Source of the DNA: Flagellimonas nanhaiensis
GTDB taxonomy: Bacteria > Bacteroidota > Bacteroidia > Flavobacteriales > Flavobacteriaceae
Assembly (NCBI RefSeq): GCF_003382275.1
Contig: NZ_QTJX01000003.1
Span: 338,145-402,144, forward strand
Reading direction: 5' to 3'
DNA length: 64,000 bases
Below, piece after piece: positions 44,824-53,702 of the stretch. Numbering within the stretch: the first letter of the stretch is position 1; every line of letters starts with the position of its first letter. The notes under the pieces are model-generated. The model was not told where the DNA came from, did no database searches, and saw only the letters and a list, made by a program, of their open reading frames with translations. Made by a program: the position numbers and the translations under genes.

Positions 44824-45898
44824 GTTTATACTTTCAGGGGGAGGTACAGGAGGACATATTTATCCGGCTATTGCAATAGCCAATGAGTTGAAAAAGAGGC
44901 ACCCAGATGCCGAGTTTCTGTTTGTTGGAGCCAAGGATAAAATGGAAATGGAAAAAGTGCCACAGGCTGGATATAAGATAAAAGGCTTGTGGATAAGTGG
45001 AATACAAAGGAAACTGACATTGAAAAATCTCATGTTTCCATTAAAACTGATCAGTAGTTTGTTAGGAGCACGCAAAATAGTGAAGCAATTTAAACCTGAT
45101 GTTGCCATCGGAACGGGAGGCTTTGCCAGCGGTCCACTTTTAAGGATGGCAGCTGGAGCTGGGATTCCCTGCGTGCTGCAAGAACAGAACTCTTTTGCAG
45201 GGATTACCAACAAGCTATTGGCAGGGAAGGCCAAGAAGATATGTGTGGCCTATGATGCCATGGAGCGATTTTTTCCTAAGGAAAAGATTGTAAAGACGGG
45301 CAATCCTGTTCGGATGGATTTGGTTGACCTGAAATCCGATAAAGCCGAAGCGCTTGATTTTTTTGGATTGGACAAAGGCAAACAGACCGTGCTGATTTTG
45401 GGCGGAAGTCTAGGTGCCAGACGAATCAACCAATTGATCGAGAAGGAACTGGAATTTTTCCAGAACATGGGATTGCAAGTATTGTGGCAATGTGGCAAGC
45501 TCTATTATGAAGATTATAAAAAATACAATTCAGATACGGTAAAAGTGCTCGCCTTTGTGAATAGAATGGACTTGGCCTATATCGCTTCGGATGTAATTAT
45601 TTCAAGGGCTGGGGCAGGATCGGTATCGGAGCTCTGCCTAGTGGGGAAACCAGTGATTTTTATTCCTTCACCCAATGTTGCAGAAGATCATCAGACTCAG
45701 AACGCACAGGCATTGGTATCAAAGAATGCGGCTCTAATGTTGAAGGAAAACGAGCTAGATCAAGAATTCGAAGCTAGTTTTTCCAAATTGATGGAATCTT
45801 CCAAGATTCAAAATGAACTGAGCGAGAATATTAAGAAGTTGGCCATGCCAAAGGCTACGGAACATATCGTTGATGAAATTGAAAAATTATTGAAATGA
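44810..45898 (+). CDS. murG: UDP-GlcNAc:undecaprenyl-PP-MurNAc-pentapeptide GlcNAc transferase
   Basis: A 362-residue GT28 glycosyltransferase that makes lipid II at the inner face of the membrane. Glycine-rich loops [11 protein letters not shown] (about 10-20) and [29 protein letters not shown] and the UDP-binding [11 protein letters not shown] are all present. It starts at GTG 44810 inside the end of ftsW and overlaps murC by 4 bases. Confidence 0.95.
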   Translation: MDRYRFILSGGGTGGHIYPAIAIANELKKRHPDAEFLFVGAKDKMEMEKVPQAGYKIKGLWISGIQRKLTLKNLMFPLKLISSLLGARKIVKQFKPDVAIGTGGFASGPLLRMAAGAGIPCVLQEQNSFAGITNKLLAGKAKKICVAYDAMERFFPKEKIVKTGNPVRMDLVDLKSDKAEALDFFGLDKGKQTVLILGGSLGARRINQLIEKELEFFQNMGLQVLWQCGKLYYEDYKKYNSDTVKVLAFVNRMDLAYIASDVIISRAGAGSVSELCLVGKPVIFIPSPNVAEDHQTQNAQALVSKNAALMLKENELDQEFEASFSKLMESSKIQNELSENIKKLAMPKATEHIVDEIEKLLK

Positions 45899-47244
45899 AT
45901 CTAAAGGACATCCATAACGTCTATTTTATTGGTATAGGTGGAATTGGTATGTCTGCTTTGGCCCGATATTTTAAATATATCGGCAAAGAGGTTGCTGGGT
46001 ATGATCGAACTCCTTCCCCAATTACTAATGAACTCATCGAAAAAGGCATTCCGGTGCATTTTGAAGATGCTGTGGACAGAATTCCCAAGGTTTTTACCCA
46101 ACAAGGAACCTTGGTTGTCTACACCCCGGCAGTACCATCCACTCATTCTGAATTAAAATATTATCAGGATAACAATTTCCCGGTCAAAAAACGATCGGAA
46201 GTATTGGGAATCATAACCCGGGATACTTTTTGTTTTGCGGTTGCTGGAACCCACGGAAAAACCACTACATCCTGTATTCTGGCCCACTTGCTCAAAGAAA
46301 GTGAAGTGCCATTCACTGCATTTTTAGGTGGGGTATCGGAGGATTTCAACAGCAATTTTGTGCTGGAAGGAACCAAATATTCGGTAGTGGAAGCTGATGA
46401 ATTTGATCGCTCGTTTTTACAGCTTTCGCCAAATGTTGCCTGCATCACCTCTATGGATGCGGATCATCTCGATATATATGGGACCAATGAAGAGTTGCAA
46501 CAATCTTTCCACGACTTCACTGGAAAAATCAAATCCGGGGGAAAACTTTTTGTGAAGAAAGATCTCCCGGTGGAAGGAATAACTTTTGGCATTGAGGATG
46601 GCTCGGATTATCGGATAGAAAATATAGAAATTGAACAAGGAACCTACATATTTGACCTGGTCACACCTTCGGAGGTATTGAGACATATTCGTTTCAACAA
46701 ACCTGGAAGACACAATTTGCTCAATGGATTAGCTGCTTTTGCCATGGCGGTGCAAACAGGCTCCCCACCACACCGCTTGGCCAAGGCTTTGGAGACTTTT
46801 AAAGGGGTGCAGCGCAGGTTCTCCTACCAAATTAAAGAAAGGGACTTTGTGTTTGTGGATGATTATGCCCATCATCCAACCGAGATAAATGCCGTTTACC
46901 AGGCAATCAAGGAGATGCATCCCAATGAAAAAATAACAGCGGTTTTTCAACCACACTTGTTTTCAAGGACCAAAGATTTTGTAGACGATTTTGCAGCTAG
47001 CTTGTCTCAATTTGATGTGGTTCTGTTGTTGGAGATCTATCCGGCAAGGGAGGAGCCCATAGAGGGGGTTACATCTGCCTGGTTATTGGATAAAATTGAA
47101 AACCCAAAAAAGAAGTTGATTTCAAAATCAAATCTTATTGAAGAAATAAAAAATTGTAAAACAGGAGTTTTGGTCACCATGGGCGCAGGAGATATTGGAT
47201 TGGAAGTGCCAAAAATCAAAAAAGAATTGGCCTATGCAAGTTAA
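45895..47244 (+). CDS. murC: UDP-N-acetylmuramate:L-alanine ligase
   Basis: A 449-residue Mur ligase with N-terminal [18 protein letters not shown] loop [13 protein letters not shown] (about 118-130), [20 protein letters not shown] and [10 protein letters not shown]. It adds the first L-Ala of the stem peptide. It overlaps murG by 4 bases (ATGA) and ftsQ by 11 bases. Confidence 0.95.
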   Translation: MNLKDIHNVYFIGIGGIGMSALARYFKYIGKEVAGYDRTPSPITNELIEKGIPVHFEDAVDRIPKVFTQQGTLVVYTPAVPSTHSELKYYQDNNFPVKKRSEVLGIITRDTFCFAVAGTHGKTTTSCILAHLLKESEVPFTAFLGGVSEDFNSNFVLEGTKYSVVEADEFDRSFLQLSPNVACITSMDADHLDIYGTNEELQQSFHDFTGKIKSGGKLFVKKDLPVEGITFGIEDGSDYRIENIEIEQGTYIFDLVTPSEVLRHIRFNKPGRHNLLNGLAAFAMAVQTGSPPHRLAKALETFKGVQRRFSYQIKERDFVFVDDYAHHPTEINAVYQAIKEMHPNEKITAVFQPHLFSRTKDFVDDFAASLSQFDVVLLLEIYPAREEPIEGVTSAWLLDKIENPKKKLISKSNLIEEIKNCKTGVLVTMGAGDIGLEVPKIKKELAYAS

Positions 47245-47953
47245 TTGGAACTATATAAAACTGGCTCTTTTGTCTATTTCAGTAGTGGGCCTCTATGGTT
47301 TTGCGGACCATCGGAGCAAGAACAGGGAAATAGGTGATATTACGGTTAAATTTTTGGGAGACAACAACTTGTATTTAACAGAAGATGCAGTTAATAAATT
47401 GTTAATACAAAATTACGGCACCGTAAAAAATAGGCCCAAAGAACAGTTAGTTTTGAATACCATAGAGGAGGTTATTCTATCCAACGAAATGGTAAAAAAT
47501 GCCCAGGTCTATTTTACTGTAAACGGGGAACTTATCTCTAAGATTGTTCAGCGTAAACCCATTGGAAGAGTTGAGGGAGTCTCTAAATTTTATTTGGATG
47601 ATACAGGACAGCGCATGCCTTTGTCCAGACATCATTCTGCAAGAGTCCCCATAATAACTGGAGAAATAACGGGCAAGACCCTTGAGGATGCCTATGTTAT
47701 TCTGGATTATATCAATGAAGATGATTTCCTTAGGAAAAATGTCATTGGTATACACATTGAAGAGGAAGGAAAATACCAGCTTAGGTTTCGAATGGAAAAC
47801 TTTGTGGTGAATTTGGGAGGGATTGATAACCTGAACGCGAAGTTTAAAAACTTTATGGCGTTTTATGCCAAAGCTGCCAAGGACAATTCTTTGGAAGATT
47901 ATGCAATAGTGAGTTTAGAATTCAACAATCAAGTGGTTTGCACCAAAATATAA
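47234..47953 (+). CDS. ftsQ: FtsQ-like cell division protein
   Basis: A 239-residue bitopic protein from the ATG at 47234. An earlier in-frame TTG at 47195 would place a charged stretch before the helix and is less likely. A transmembrane helix lies at about 6-24, then a POTRA-like region (DITVKFLGDNNLYLTEDAVN) and the beta domain (GRVEGVSKFYLDDTGQRMPL). The family is weakly conserved, but size, topology and position between murC and ftsA agree. It follows the usual dcw order. Confidence 0.88.
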   Translation: MQVNWNYIKLALLSISVVGLYGFADHRSKNREIGDITVKFLGDNNLYLTEDAVNKLLIQNYGTVKNRPKEQLVLNTIEEVILSNEMVKNAQVYFTVNGELISKIVQRKPIGRVEGVSKFYLDDTGQRMPLSRHHSARVPIITGEITGKTLEDAYVILDYINEDDFLRKNVIGIHIEEEGKYQLRFRMENFVVNLGGIDNLNAKFKNFMAFYAKAAKDNSLEDYAIVSLEFNNQVVCTKI

Positions 47954-47956
47954 AGT

Positions 47957-49282
47957 ATGGAACAAGGTAATTATTCAGTTGGATTGGATATAGGAACCAC
48001 CAAGATCGTAGCAATCATTGGTAGGGAAAACGAATATGGAAAAATTGAGATCCTTGGAACAGGAAAGTCCAAGAGCCTTGGTGTGCACCGAGGAGTAGTC
48101 AACAATATTACACAAACCATTTCCTCCATTCAACAGGCAGTGGAACAGGCGGAGGTCAATTCTGGCTTAAAAATTGGTTCCGTGGTTGTGGGTATTGCCG
48201 GACAGCACATCAGAAGTCTTCAACACAGTGACTACATTACCAGGCCAAACTCGGAAGAGGTTATAGACGAAGACGACCTGGATAAGCTTTGCAACCAGGT
48301 TTATAAGCTGGTCATGCTTCCCGGAGAAGAAATTATTCATGTATTGCCGCAGGAGTACAAAGTAGATGGTCAATCAGAGATCAAAGAACCCAAAGGAATG
48401 TACGGTGGTCGTTTAGAGGCCAATTTTCATGTTGTGGTAGGGCAAGTGTCATCCATCAAGAATATTGGCAGATGCATCAAAAGCGCAGGATTGGATCTAG
48501 GAAACATCACTCTTGAGCCTTTAGCTTCCGCAGAAGCCGTTTTGAGTCAGGAAGAAAAAGAGGCAGGTGTCGCCCTTATCGACATAGGTGGTGGAACCAC
48601 GGATTTGGCCATATTCAAGGACGGCATTATTCGCCATACTTCGGTAATACCTTTTGGCGGCAATGTCATTACAGAAGATATCAAAGAAGGATGTTCCATT
48701 ATAGAAAAGCAGGCTGAGTTATTAAAAATAAAATTTGGTTCGGCATGGCCAGGTGAGAACAAGGACAACGAAATTGTTTCCATTCCCGGATTACGTGGAA
48801 GAGAGCCCAAGGAAATCACGCTAAAAAACCTTTCAAAAATTATCCACGCAAGAGTTGTTGAAATCGTGGAGCAGGTCTATGTTGAAATCAAAAATTATGG
48901 GCATGAAGATCAAAAGAAAAAATTGATTGCGGGAATAGTGCTCACAGGAGGCGGAAGCCAATTGAAACACTTGAAACAACTGGTAGAATACATTACCGGT
49001 ATGGACACCAGAATAGGATATCCCAATGAACATTTGGCCGGAGACTCGGATGAGGAAGTTGCAAGTCCTTTGTATGCCACTGCAGTGGGGCTATTGATGA
49101 ATGCCGTGGAATCCAAAAAGAGAAACTTGATTATAGAGGAAGAGGTTGTACACGAAGACGAAAATGTGTTGGTGGGACAAGAGCAGATGGCAGGGTCAAC
49201 TACAATCTCCAATAAAGAACGAAAATCCATTTTTGACAAATGGTCCGAAAAGTTGAAGGACTTTTTGGACAACGCTGAATAA
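47957..49282 (+). CDS. ftsA: Cell division protein FtsA
   Basis: A 441-residue actin-like protein that tethers FtsZ to the membrane. Phosphate-binding loops GLDIGTTKIVAIIG (about 9-22) and IDIGGGTTDLAIF, and the adenosine loop LTGGGSQLKHL, are clear. The C terminus ends in an amphipathic helix candidate (RKSIFDKWSEKLKDFLDNAE). It is followed by ftsZ after 30 bases. Confidence 0.95.
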   Translation: MEQGNYSVGLDIGTTKIVAIIGRENEYGKIEILGTGKSKSLGVHRGVVNNITQTISSIQQAVEQAEVNSGLKIGSVVVGIAGQHIRSLQHSDYITRPNSEEVIDEDDLDKLCNQVYKLVMLPGEEIIHVLPQEYKVDGQSEIKEPKGMYGGRLEANFHVVVGQVSSIKNIGRCIKSAGLDLGNITLEPLASAEAVLSQEEKEAGVALIDIGGGTTDLAIFKDGIIRHTSVIPFGGNVITEDIKEGCSIIEKQAELLKIKFGSAWPGENKDNEIVSIPGLRGREPKEITLKNLSKIIHARVVEIVEQVYVEIKNYGHEDQKKKLIAGIVLTGGGSQLKHLKQLVEYITGMDTRIGYPNEHLAGDSDEEVASPLYATAVGLLMNAVESKKRNLIIEEEVVHEDENVLVGQEQMAGSTTISNKERKSIFDKWSEKLKDFLDNAE

Positions 49283-49312
49283 TATAACCCCATTAAACGA
49301 AACACAACTGTC

Positions 49313-51259
49313 ATGAGTAAGAACACAGAATTTGATAACATCGCTTTTGATCTCCCCAAGAACAAGAGCAACGTAATAAAAGTGATCGGCGTAGGTGGTG
49401 GTGGCAGCAATGCTATCAACCACATGTTCCAGGCCGGTATCAATGGTGTAGATTTTGTAATCTGCAATACAGATGCCCAGGCTTTGCAAAATAGTCCTGT
49501 ACCCAATAAGATTCAGTTGGGGGTATCCCTTACAGAGGGATTGGGCGCTGGAGCCAATCCAGACGTTGGCGAACAGGCTGCATTGGAGAGCATGGAAGAA
49601 ATCAAGTCCATGTTGGAACACACAACCAAAATGGCTTTCATTACCGCCGGTATGGGGGGCGGAACTGGAACCGGAGCCGCTCCGGTCATAGCCAAGTTGG
49701 CCAAAGAAATGGATGTTCTTACCGTAGGGATTGTTACCATCCCGTTTCAGTTTGAAGGGGCCATGCGAAACAAGCAGGCCCAGGCAGGTATAGAGAAGCT
49801 GCGTTCCAACGTAGACTCACTCATAGTAATCAATAATAACAAACTCCGCGAGGTCTACGGAAATCTCGGGTTTAAGGCAGGTTTCTCAAAGGCAGATGAG
49901 GTCTTGGCCACAGCAGCTAGGGGTATTGCTGAGGTAATAACGCACCATTATACACAGAATATTGACCTTAGGGATGCTAAGACAGTACTTTCAAACAGTG
50001 GAACTGCAATCATGGGCTCGGCCACAGCTTCTGGATCTGCCAGAGCGGGTGAGGCAATTATGAAAGCCTTGGATTCACCGTTGTTGAACGACAATAAGAT
50101 AAATGGAGCAAAGAATGTGTTGTTGCTCATTGTTTCCGGTTCGCAGGAGATTACCATTGATGAGATAGGGGAAATCAATGATTATATCCAAATTGAAGCA
50201 GGTCACGGAGCCAATATTATCATGGGGGTTGGTGAAGATGATAATTTGGGTGATGCAATAGCCGTAACCGTTATTGCAACTGGGTTCAATGTAGACCAAC
50301 AGGATCATATCGTAAATACAGAGAGTAAGAAGGTATTTTATACACTGGAAGATGAGCAGACGGCAGAACAAGAATTGACACCTGAAGCAACTTCTGTACA
50401 AGACGTAAAAATTGAAAGCAAACCTGTACCATCAGAACCTCCAATAGTTAAGCACACATTGGAAATGGATGAAGAGGTTGAAGAAGCTCCTCAAAATGAC
50501 CTGGATTTGATTCCAACAACGAGCTACATCAGGAATTTTAATGTATTCTATGAAGAAGTAGTTCCCGAAAATGTTGAAAATGATTTCATCATAATAGAAG
50601 CCAAGAGCATTTTGAACGATATAGAGGTGGTTGACCCCGAAGTGGTATCTCCAAAAGCAAAAGAGGATCAATTCACATTGAGTTTTGACATGCCCCTTAA
50701 TCAAGTTGAGGAAGAAGAGGAAAAAGAGCATACCATTACCTTTAATCTTGATGACGAGGTCAGGGATATAGATGTTAAGGAATATGTGGAGGTCAAACCT
50801 GTGCTGGAATATAAGAATGAAGGTGAAACCCGATATAATTTGGAAGAGTACATGGAGCTTGAAACCAAATTAACGGGAGCTAAATCTGTTGCGGAGACCC
50901 ATGAGCCAAAATTGGTGGAAGATGAACTGGTATTTGAGAAAAAGACATTAAAGCCAGAAGCATCCACAGGAGGTGAAAACGCACCCAACAAGGATCCGTT
51001 CAATAGCTCAATCAATGACCTTTTGAAGGATCGCGCGGACGAGCGTAGAAAAAAACTTAAGAATTTCAACTATAAGTTCCAGAACAACAGGAACAGCATA
51101 GATGAAATAGAAAAACAACCAGCCTATAAAAGGCAAGGAGTTGACTTGGACGATGTTCCCAAGGAGCAAAAGGTATCTAGGACCACCTTGAGTGAGGATA
51201 GTAATGATGACCTTCAACTGCGCTCCAACAATTCCTTTTTACATGATAATGTTGATTAG
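49313..51259 (+). CDS. ftsZ: Cell division protein FtsZ, with long C-terminal linker
   Basis: A 648-residue tubulin-like GTPase forming the division ring. The GTPase core occupies about residues 1-335 with [15 protein letters not shown] and the tubulin signature [11 protein letters not shown] (about 108-118), followed by the T7 region. The remaining roughly 310 residues are an acidic, probably disordered linker ending in a conserved-looking tail ([13 protein letters not shown]). E. coli FtsZ has 383 residues, so the linker is several times longer. It is the last gene of the dcw cluster and is followed by a terminator. Confidence 0.95.
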   Translation: MSKNTEFDNIAFDLPKNKSNVIKVIGVGGGGSNAINHMFQAGINGVDFVICNTDAQALQNSPVPNKIQLGVSLTEGLGAGANPDVGEQAALESMEEIKSMLEHTTKMAFITAGMGGGTGTGAAPVIAKLAKEMDVLTVGIVTIPFQFEGAMRNKQAQAGIEKLRSNVDSLIVINNNKLREVYGNLGFKAGFSKADEVLATAARGIAEVITHHYTQNIDLRDAKTVLSNSGTAIMGSATASGSARAGEAIMKALDSPLLNDNKINGAKNVLLLIVSGSQEITIDEIGEINDYIQIEAGHGANIIMGVGEDDNLGDAIAVTVIATGFNVDQQDHIVNTESKKVFYTLEDEQTAEQELTPEATSVQDVKIESKPVPSEPPIVKHTLEMDEEVEEAPQNDLDLIPTTSYIRNFNVFYEEVVPENVENDFIIIEAKSILNDIEVVDPEVVSPKAKEDQFTLSFDMPLNQVEEEEEKEHTITFNLDDEVRDIDVKEYVEVKPVLEYKNEGETRYNLEEYMELETKLTGAKSVAETHEPKLVEDELVFEKKTLKPEASTGGENAPNKDPFNSSINDLLKDRADERRKKLKNFNYKFQNNRNSIDEIEKQPAYKRQGVDLDDVPKEQKVSRTTLSEDSNDDLQLRSNNSFLHDNVD

Positions 51260-51302
51260 TAGTGTTTAGATTGTATTCCATTTTTTAATGGGAAGCTTCA
51301 AG

Positions 51303-51338
51303 CCCGAAAGTTAAGAGACTTTCGGGTTTATTTTTTAT
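51303..51338 (+). terminator. Terminator of the dcw operon
   Basis: CCCGAAAGT (51303-51311) pairs perfectly with ACTTTCGGG (51318-51326) across a six-base loop, followed by a T-rich tract. It lies 44 bases after the ftsZ stop. Confidence 0.9.
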
Positions 51339-51363
51339 CTTCGCAGCCCTAAATATGGAGTAA

Positions 51364-51816
51364 ATGAGTCTACAAGAAAAGGTGATGACCGAGATGAAAG
51401 CGGCAATGAAGGCCAAGGATTCTGTTGCCTTGGAATCATTGAGAGCCATAAAGTCGGCAATTTTGTTGGCAAAGACAGATAAAGGAGCAGGTGGAGAGCT
51501 TTCTGAAGAGGATGAAGTGAAGCTTGTTCAGAAATTGGTGAAGCAACGCAAAGATAGCGCGGCCATTTTTCAAGAACAGGGCAGGGAAGATTTGGCTGAG
51601 CCTGAATTGGCCCAGGTTGCCGTAATTGAAAAGTTTCTGCCAGAACAGCTTACCGAAGAGGAAATTGAAAAAGTAGTGGTACTTACCATTGAAGAAATTG
51701 GGGCTACTGGTATGCAAGAAATGGGTAGAGTAATGGGTATGGTAACCAAAGAATTGGCAGGGCAAGCAGATGGTAAAACGATATCATCCATTGTTAAAGC
51801 AAAATTAAGCTCATAA
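51364..51816 (+). CDS. GatB/YqeY domain protein
   Basis: A 150-residue all-helical protein of the YqeY family: the N-terminal helix pair MSLQEKVMTEMKAAMKAKDS, ESLRAIKSAI and the C-terminal tRNA-binding-like domain EIGATGMQEMGRVMGMVTKE. The C-terminal fold is shared with GatB, but this protein lacks an amidase partner domain and its role is unclear. Its gene lies 12 bases upstream of tRNA-Arg. Confidence 0.88.
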   Translation: MSLQEKVMTEMKAAMKAKDSVALESLRAIKSAILLAKTDKGAGGELSEEDEVKLVQKLVKQRKDSAAIFQEQGREDLAEPELAQVAVIEKFLPEQLTEEEIEKVVVLTIEEIGATGMQEMGRVMGMVTKELAGQADGKTISSIVKAKLSS

Positions 51817-51828
51817 ATATTTAAATAA

Positions 51829-51902
51829 GGCCGCGTAGTTCAACTGGATAGAATATCAGATTTCGGCTCTGAGGGTTGGGGGTTCGAATCCTCCCGCGGT
51901 CA
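51829..51902 (+). tRNA. tRNA-Arg (anticodon TCG)
   Basis: A full cloverleaf can be folded. The acceptor is GGCCGCG (51829-51835) with CGCGGTC (51895-51901, one G-U pair) and discriminator A at 51902. The anticodon stem TCAGA/TCTGA flanks the loop TTTCGGC, giving anticodon TCG, which reads CGA. The T arm is GGGGG-TTCGAAT-CCTCC. No CCA is encoded. Its 3' half is a common integration target for tyrosine recombinases, and accessory DNA begins on this side. Confidence 0.93.
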
Positions 51903-52301
51903 CGACAAATAGATTCAAAGCCACTGATTTACAGTGGCTTTTGCTATTTTATACCCCCTTGCTGCACGATATCTGCACGACGATCAATGTCCTTTTCCAA
52001 AAACGGTTCTTCATATGCACCAAACATAATGTTTTCTTAAAAATCCCCCGGTTTATACCAGGTATAACATTATATCATATATTTGAAGCGAAATACTTGT
52101 ACAAAAAGAAAGCGGTTGCGGAAAAACCCCAGTTTTTTTGAGGTTTTTCTACAATGAAGATTAAATTTTTTAATATAAATTGTACGCCCCAAATGTAATT
52201 GCCCGTTTAATAACTTTTTGATAAATCCCCCCGCCTAAATCGTTGTGCTATAGCGCCGTAGTGTAATTTAAGGATAGTATTAATCTTTAAATTATATTAC
52301 A
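51903..52301. other. Non-coding stretch after tRNA-Arg
   Basis: It holds a terminator (51919-51950), the 8-mer direct repeat CTGCACGA (51962-51969 and 51973-51980, 11 bp apart), and a weak hairpin of AAAAACC/GGTTTTT (52122-52128 / 52142-52148). A 27-codon minus-strand frame (52027-51944) reads protein-like but is closed by a stop just upstream of its ATG. No integrase gene, and no second copy of the tRNA 3' end, is visible. Confidence 0.6.
51919..51950 (+). terminator. Terminator after tRNA-Arg
   Basis: AGCCACTG (51919-51926) pairs with CAGTGGCT (51932-51939) across an ATTTA loop and is followed by a T-rich stretch. Confidence 0.85.
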
Positions 52302-52451
52302 ATGAGAAAGTTAGTTTATGGAATTTTTGTAGCAGTTGGAATATTGAGTCTAGCTGCTTCATGTGAAACAGAATCAGTAGATGAGCAAGCAGAACTTCAT
52401 TCACCGGATCCGGACGAGCATCAAAGACCAGGGGGAGGGGGAGACGATTAA
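52302..52451 (+). CDS. Small lipoprotein (49 residues), overlaps the next gene
   Basis: ATG at 52302 opens 49 codons to TAA at 52449-52451. The product has a basic start, a hydrophobic helix and a lipobox (GILSLAASC) with Cys at residue 21, then a short acidic tail ending in Pro/Gly/Asp-rich sequence. The lipoprotein signal is strong evidence. However, its last 71 bases lie in another frame of the membrane-protein gene beginning at 52381, so either the two truly overlap or the tail is a fusion made by insertion of foreign DNA. Function unknown. Confidence 0.5.
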   Translation: MRKLVYGIFVAVGILSLAASCETESVDEQAELHSPDPDEHQRPGGGGDD

Positions 52452-52956
52452 ATCCCCTTTTGGAACTTTTTTGGTGCTGTTTTCTGGGATTGTTCTATAT
52501 GCGGATAAAATCGTAGATTATTGGAACATTCCCATCACTTACGAGTTTCAATATTACAACAATGCAGAAGTTTTTATATGGGTTTGCAGTGCAACTGTGA
52601 GCCCATTGCTTTTAATAGCAGGATATTGGTTCAGACCAAAATCATGGGCATTGGCCAGCCCTCTTGCGGCATATTCAGTTCAAATGATGTACATCTGGAG
52701 AGATGAAAAATGGATTCAAAGGGACTATTTCTGGCACCACACTATTGCATTTATGATAGGCTTCCTTCTTCTTATTTTATTGATAAAATGGGCTACTTCC
52801 AGAAAAAGCAAGAGTTTTTATATAAAAACCATCAGAAGCTTTGTTTCATTTGTGATGGAAGAGACAGAACAGAAGGATTATATCAAAAAAGAAAAGAAAA
52901 AGGAATACAATAAAAGAACTGTTGAACTAGTAGACAAAGCGGTGGGCAATGAGTGA
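52381..52956 (+). CDS. Membrane protein, unknown, at the left end of the prophage-like region
   Basis: A 191-residue protein with four hydrophobic segments (about 26-45, 64-83, 90-108 and 120-140), a short soluble N terminus and a long charged C-terminal tail rich in Lys/Glu. No named family is recognised. It overlaps the lipoprotein frame at its start and the next small gene by 8 bases at its end. It lies beside the repressor, where lysogenic conversion or exclusion genes often sit, but that role is only a guess. Confidence 0.6.
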   Translation: MSKQNFIHRIRTSIKDQGEGETIKSPFGTFLVLFSGIVLYADKIVDYWNIPITYEFQYYNNAEVFIWVCSATVSPLLLIAGYWFRPKSWALASPLAAYSVQMMYIWRDEKWIQRDYFWHHTIAFMIGFLLLILLIKWATSRKSKSFYIKTIRSFVSFVMEETEQKDYIKKEKKKEYNKRTVELVDKAVGNE

Positions 52957-53155
52957 AAAGCAAAGAAGATTAAGTCGCGCCAAAAAATCTGGGCTTGTTT
53001 CTCCAAAATCATTGAAGGTCTACGAAAAAAGATTGGAAGAGGTAATAGAAGAACGTCAAGTGGAAAGGGAAAAGGTTAATGAGGATAGACTGGCAGGACT
53101 TTTACTTGAACGAGAAATATTAAAAATCCATTTATCAGGACTTCTTTCCGATTAA
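52949..53155 (+). CDS. Small coiled-coil protein, unknown
   Basis: A 68-residue, highly charged protein, mostly helical by eye (LKVYEKRLEEVIEERQVERE and following heptad-like pattern). It overlaps the preceding gene by 8 bases, suggesting coupled translation, and the convergent repressor gene by 21 bases. No family recognised. Confidence 0.5.
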   Translation: MSEKQRRLSRAKKSGLVSPKSLKVYEKRLEEVIEERQVEREKVNEDRLAGLLLEREILKIHLSGLLSD

Positions 53156-53566
53156 TTCTAATTGTTTCCGAAGCTCTTCAATCTGCTTTTGTACCTTCAC
53201 CTCAAAATCCCTTGATTTTATTTCACTGACAATTCTCTTGAACAATTTGTGCTGTCCAAACCGCTCAATGTTCAAATCAACTATGTTTATAATCTGAAGA
53301 ACTTCTTCATCGCTAAGACTGTTTGGATCAATGTTAAGTGTGCACTCCATTTCACCACGACCTGTCATCAACCAAGCACCATTCAATTTATTATAGGGCT
53401 CTTTTTCACACATTAATATCTTGGTAATATTTTCCTGAGAAAGAGAACCCCTTTTTCTTGCCTTACCAATAAGGCCGTTTCCAATACCACACTCCCTTTC
53501 AACAGTGCCATCTTTCAGGCCATGAGATTTGAAAAAGTAATCAAGTCGAGAAAAAAAATCTATCAT
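53135..53566 (-). CDS. Phage-type repressor, helix-turn-helix protein
   Basis: A 143-residue protein. The N-terminal region (FSRLDYFFKSHGLKDGTVER, then CGIGNGLIGKARKRGSLSQE) and the later WLMTGRGEME are the pattern of small repressors common in Bacteroidota prophages; the ending is a coiled coil that may dimerise. No LexA-type peptidase domain is present. It points away from the rightward early operon, and the 58 bases between them carry three palindromic sites, the layout of a lysogeny switch. Confidence 0.75.
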   Translation of the reverse strand: MIDFFSRLDYFFKSHGLKDGTVERECGIGNGLIGKARKRGSLSQENITKILMCEKEPYNKLNGAWLMTGRGEMECTLNIDPNSLSDEEVLQIINIVDLNIERFGQHKLFKRIVSEIKSRDFEVKVQKQIEELRKQLELIGKKS

Positions 53567-53581
53567 TAATAATAGTTTTTC

Positions 53582-53649
53582 TTGTATTTAAAAGCAATAA
53601 TGCTATCTTTACATCAATATTGCTATGTTTTTTGTCCGCAATATATCGC
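53582..53649 (+). promoter_or_regulatory. Rightward early promoter with three operator-like palindromes
   Basis: The promoter is TTG (53582-53584), a 19-base spacer, then TATCTTTA (53604-53611). Superimposed are three related sites built on GCAATA half-sites: AGCAATAATGCT (53593-53604), CAATATTG inside TCAATATTGCTA (53615-53622) and GCAATATATCGC (53638-53649). Their centres are about 20 and 25 bp apart. Site 1 overlaps the spacer and the first base of the -7 box, site 2 the transcription start and site 3 the early message, so a dimeric repressor binding here would block transcription. Confidence 0.6.
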
Positions 53650-53702
53650 AAACAGCTATAAAAGTATCAATAAATATAGAAACATTAATAAAGAATTGTG
53701 AA

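Noticed and set aside
48910..49506. Minus-strand 198-codon open frame
   Set aside because: It spans the end of ftsA and the start of ftsZ on the opposite strand; the two real genes explain the region fully.
51944..52027. Minus-strand 27-codon frame, possibly the tail of a lost integrase
   Set aside because: The product reads protein-like (MFGAYEEPFLEKDIDRRADI) but a stop codon lies four codons upstream of its ATG and no recombinase motif can be found; too short to call.
51941..52141. Plus-strand 66-codon open frame after the tRNA
   Set aside because: Begins inside the terminator hairpin's T-tract and has an unconvincing Phe/Ile-rich product; no overlap or spacing with neighbours.
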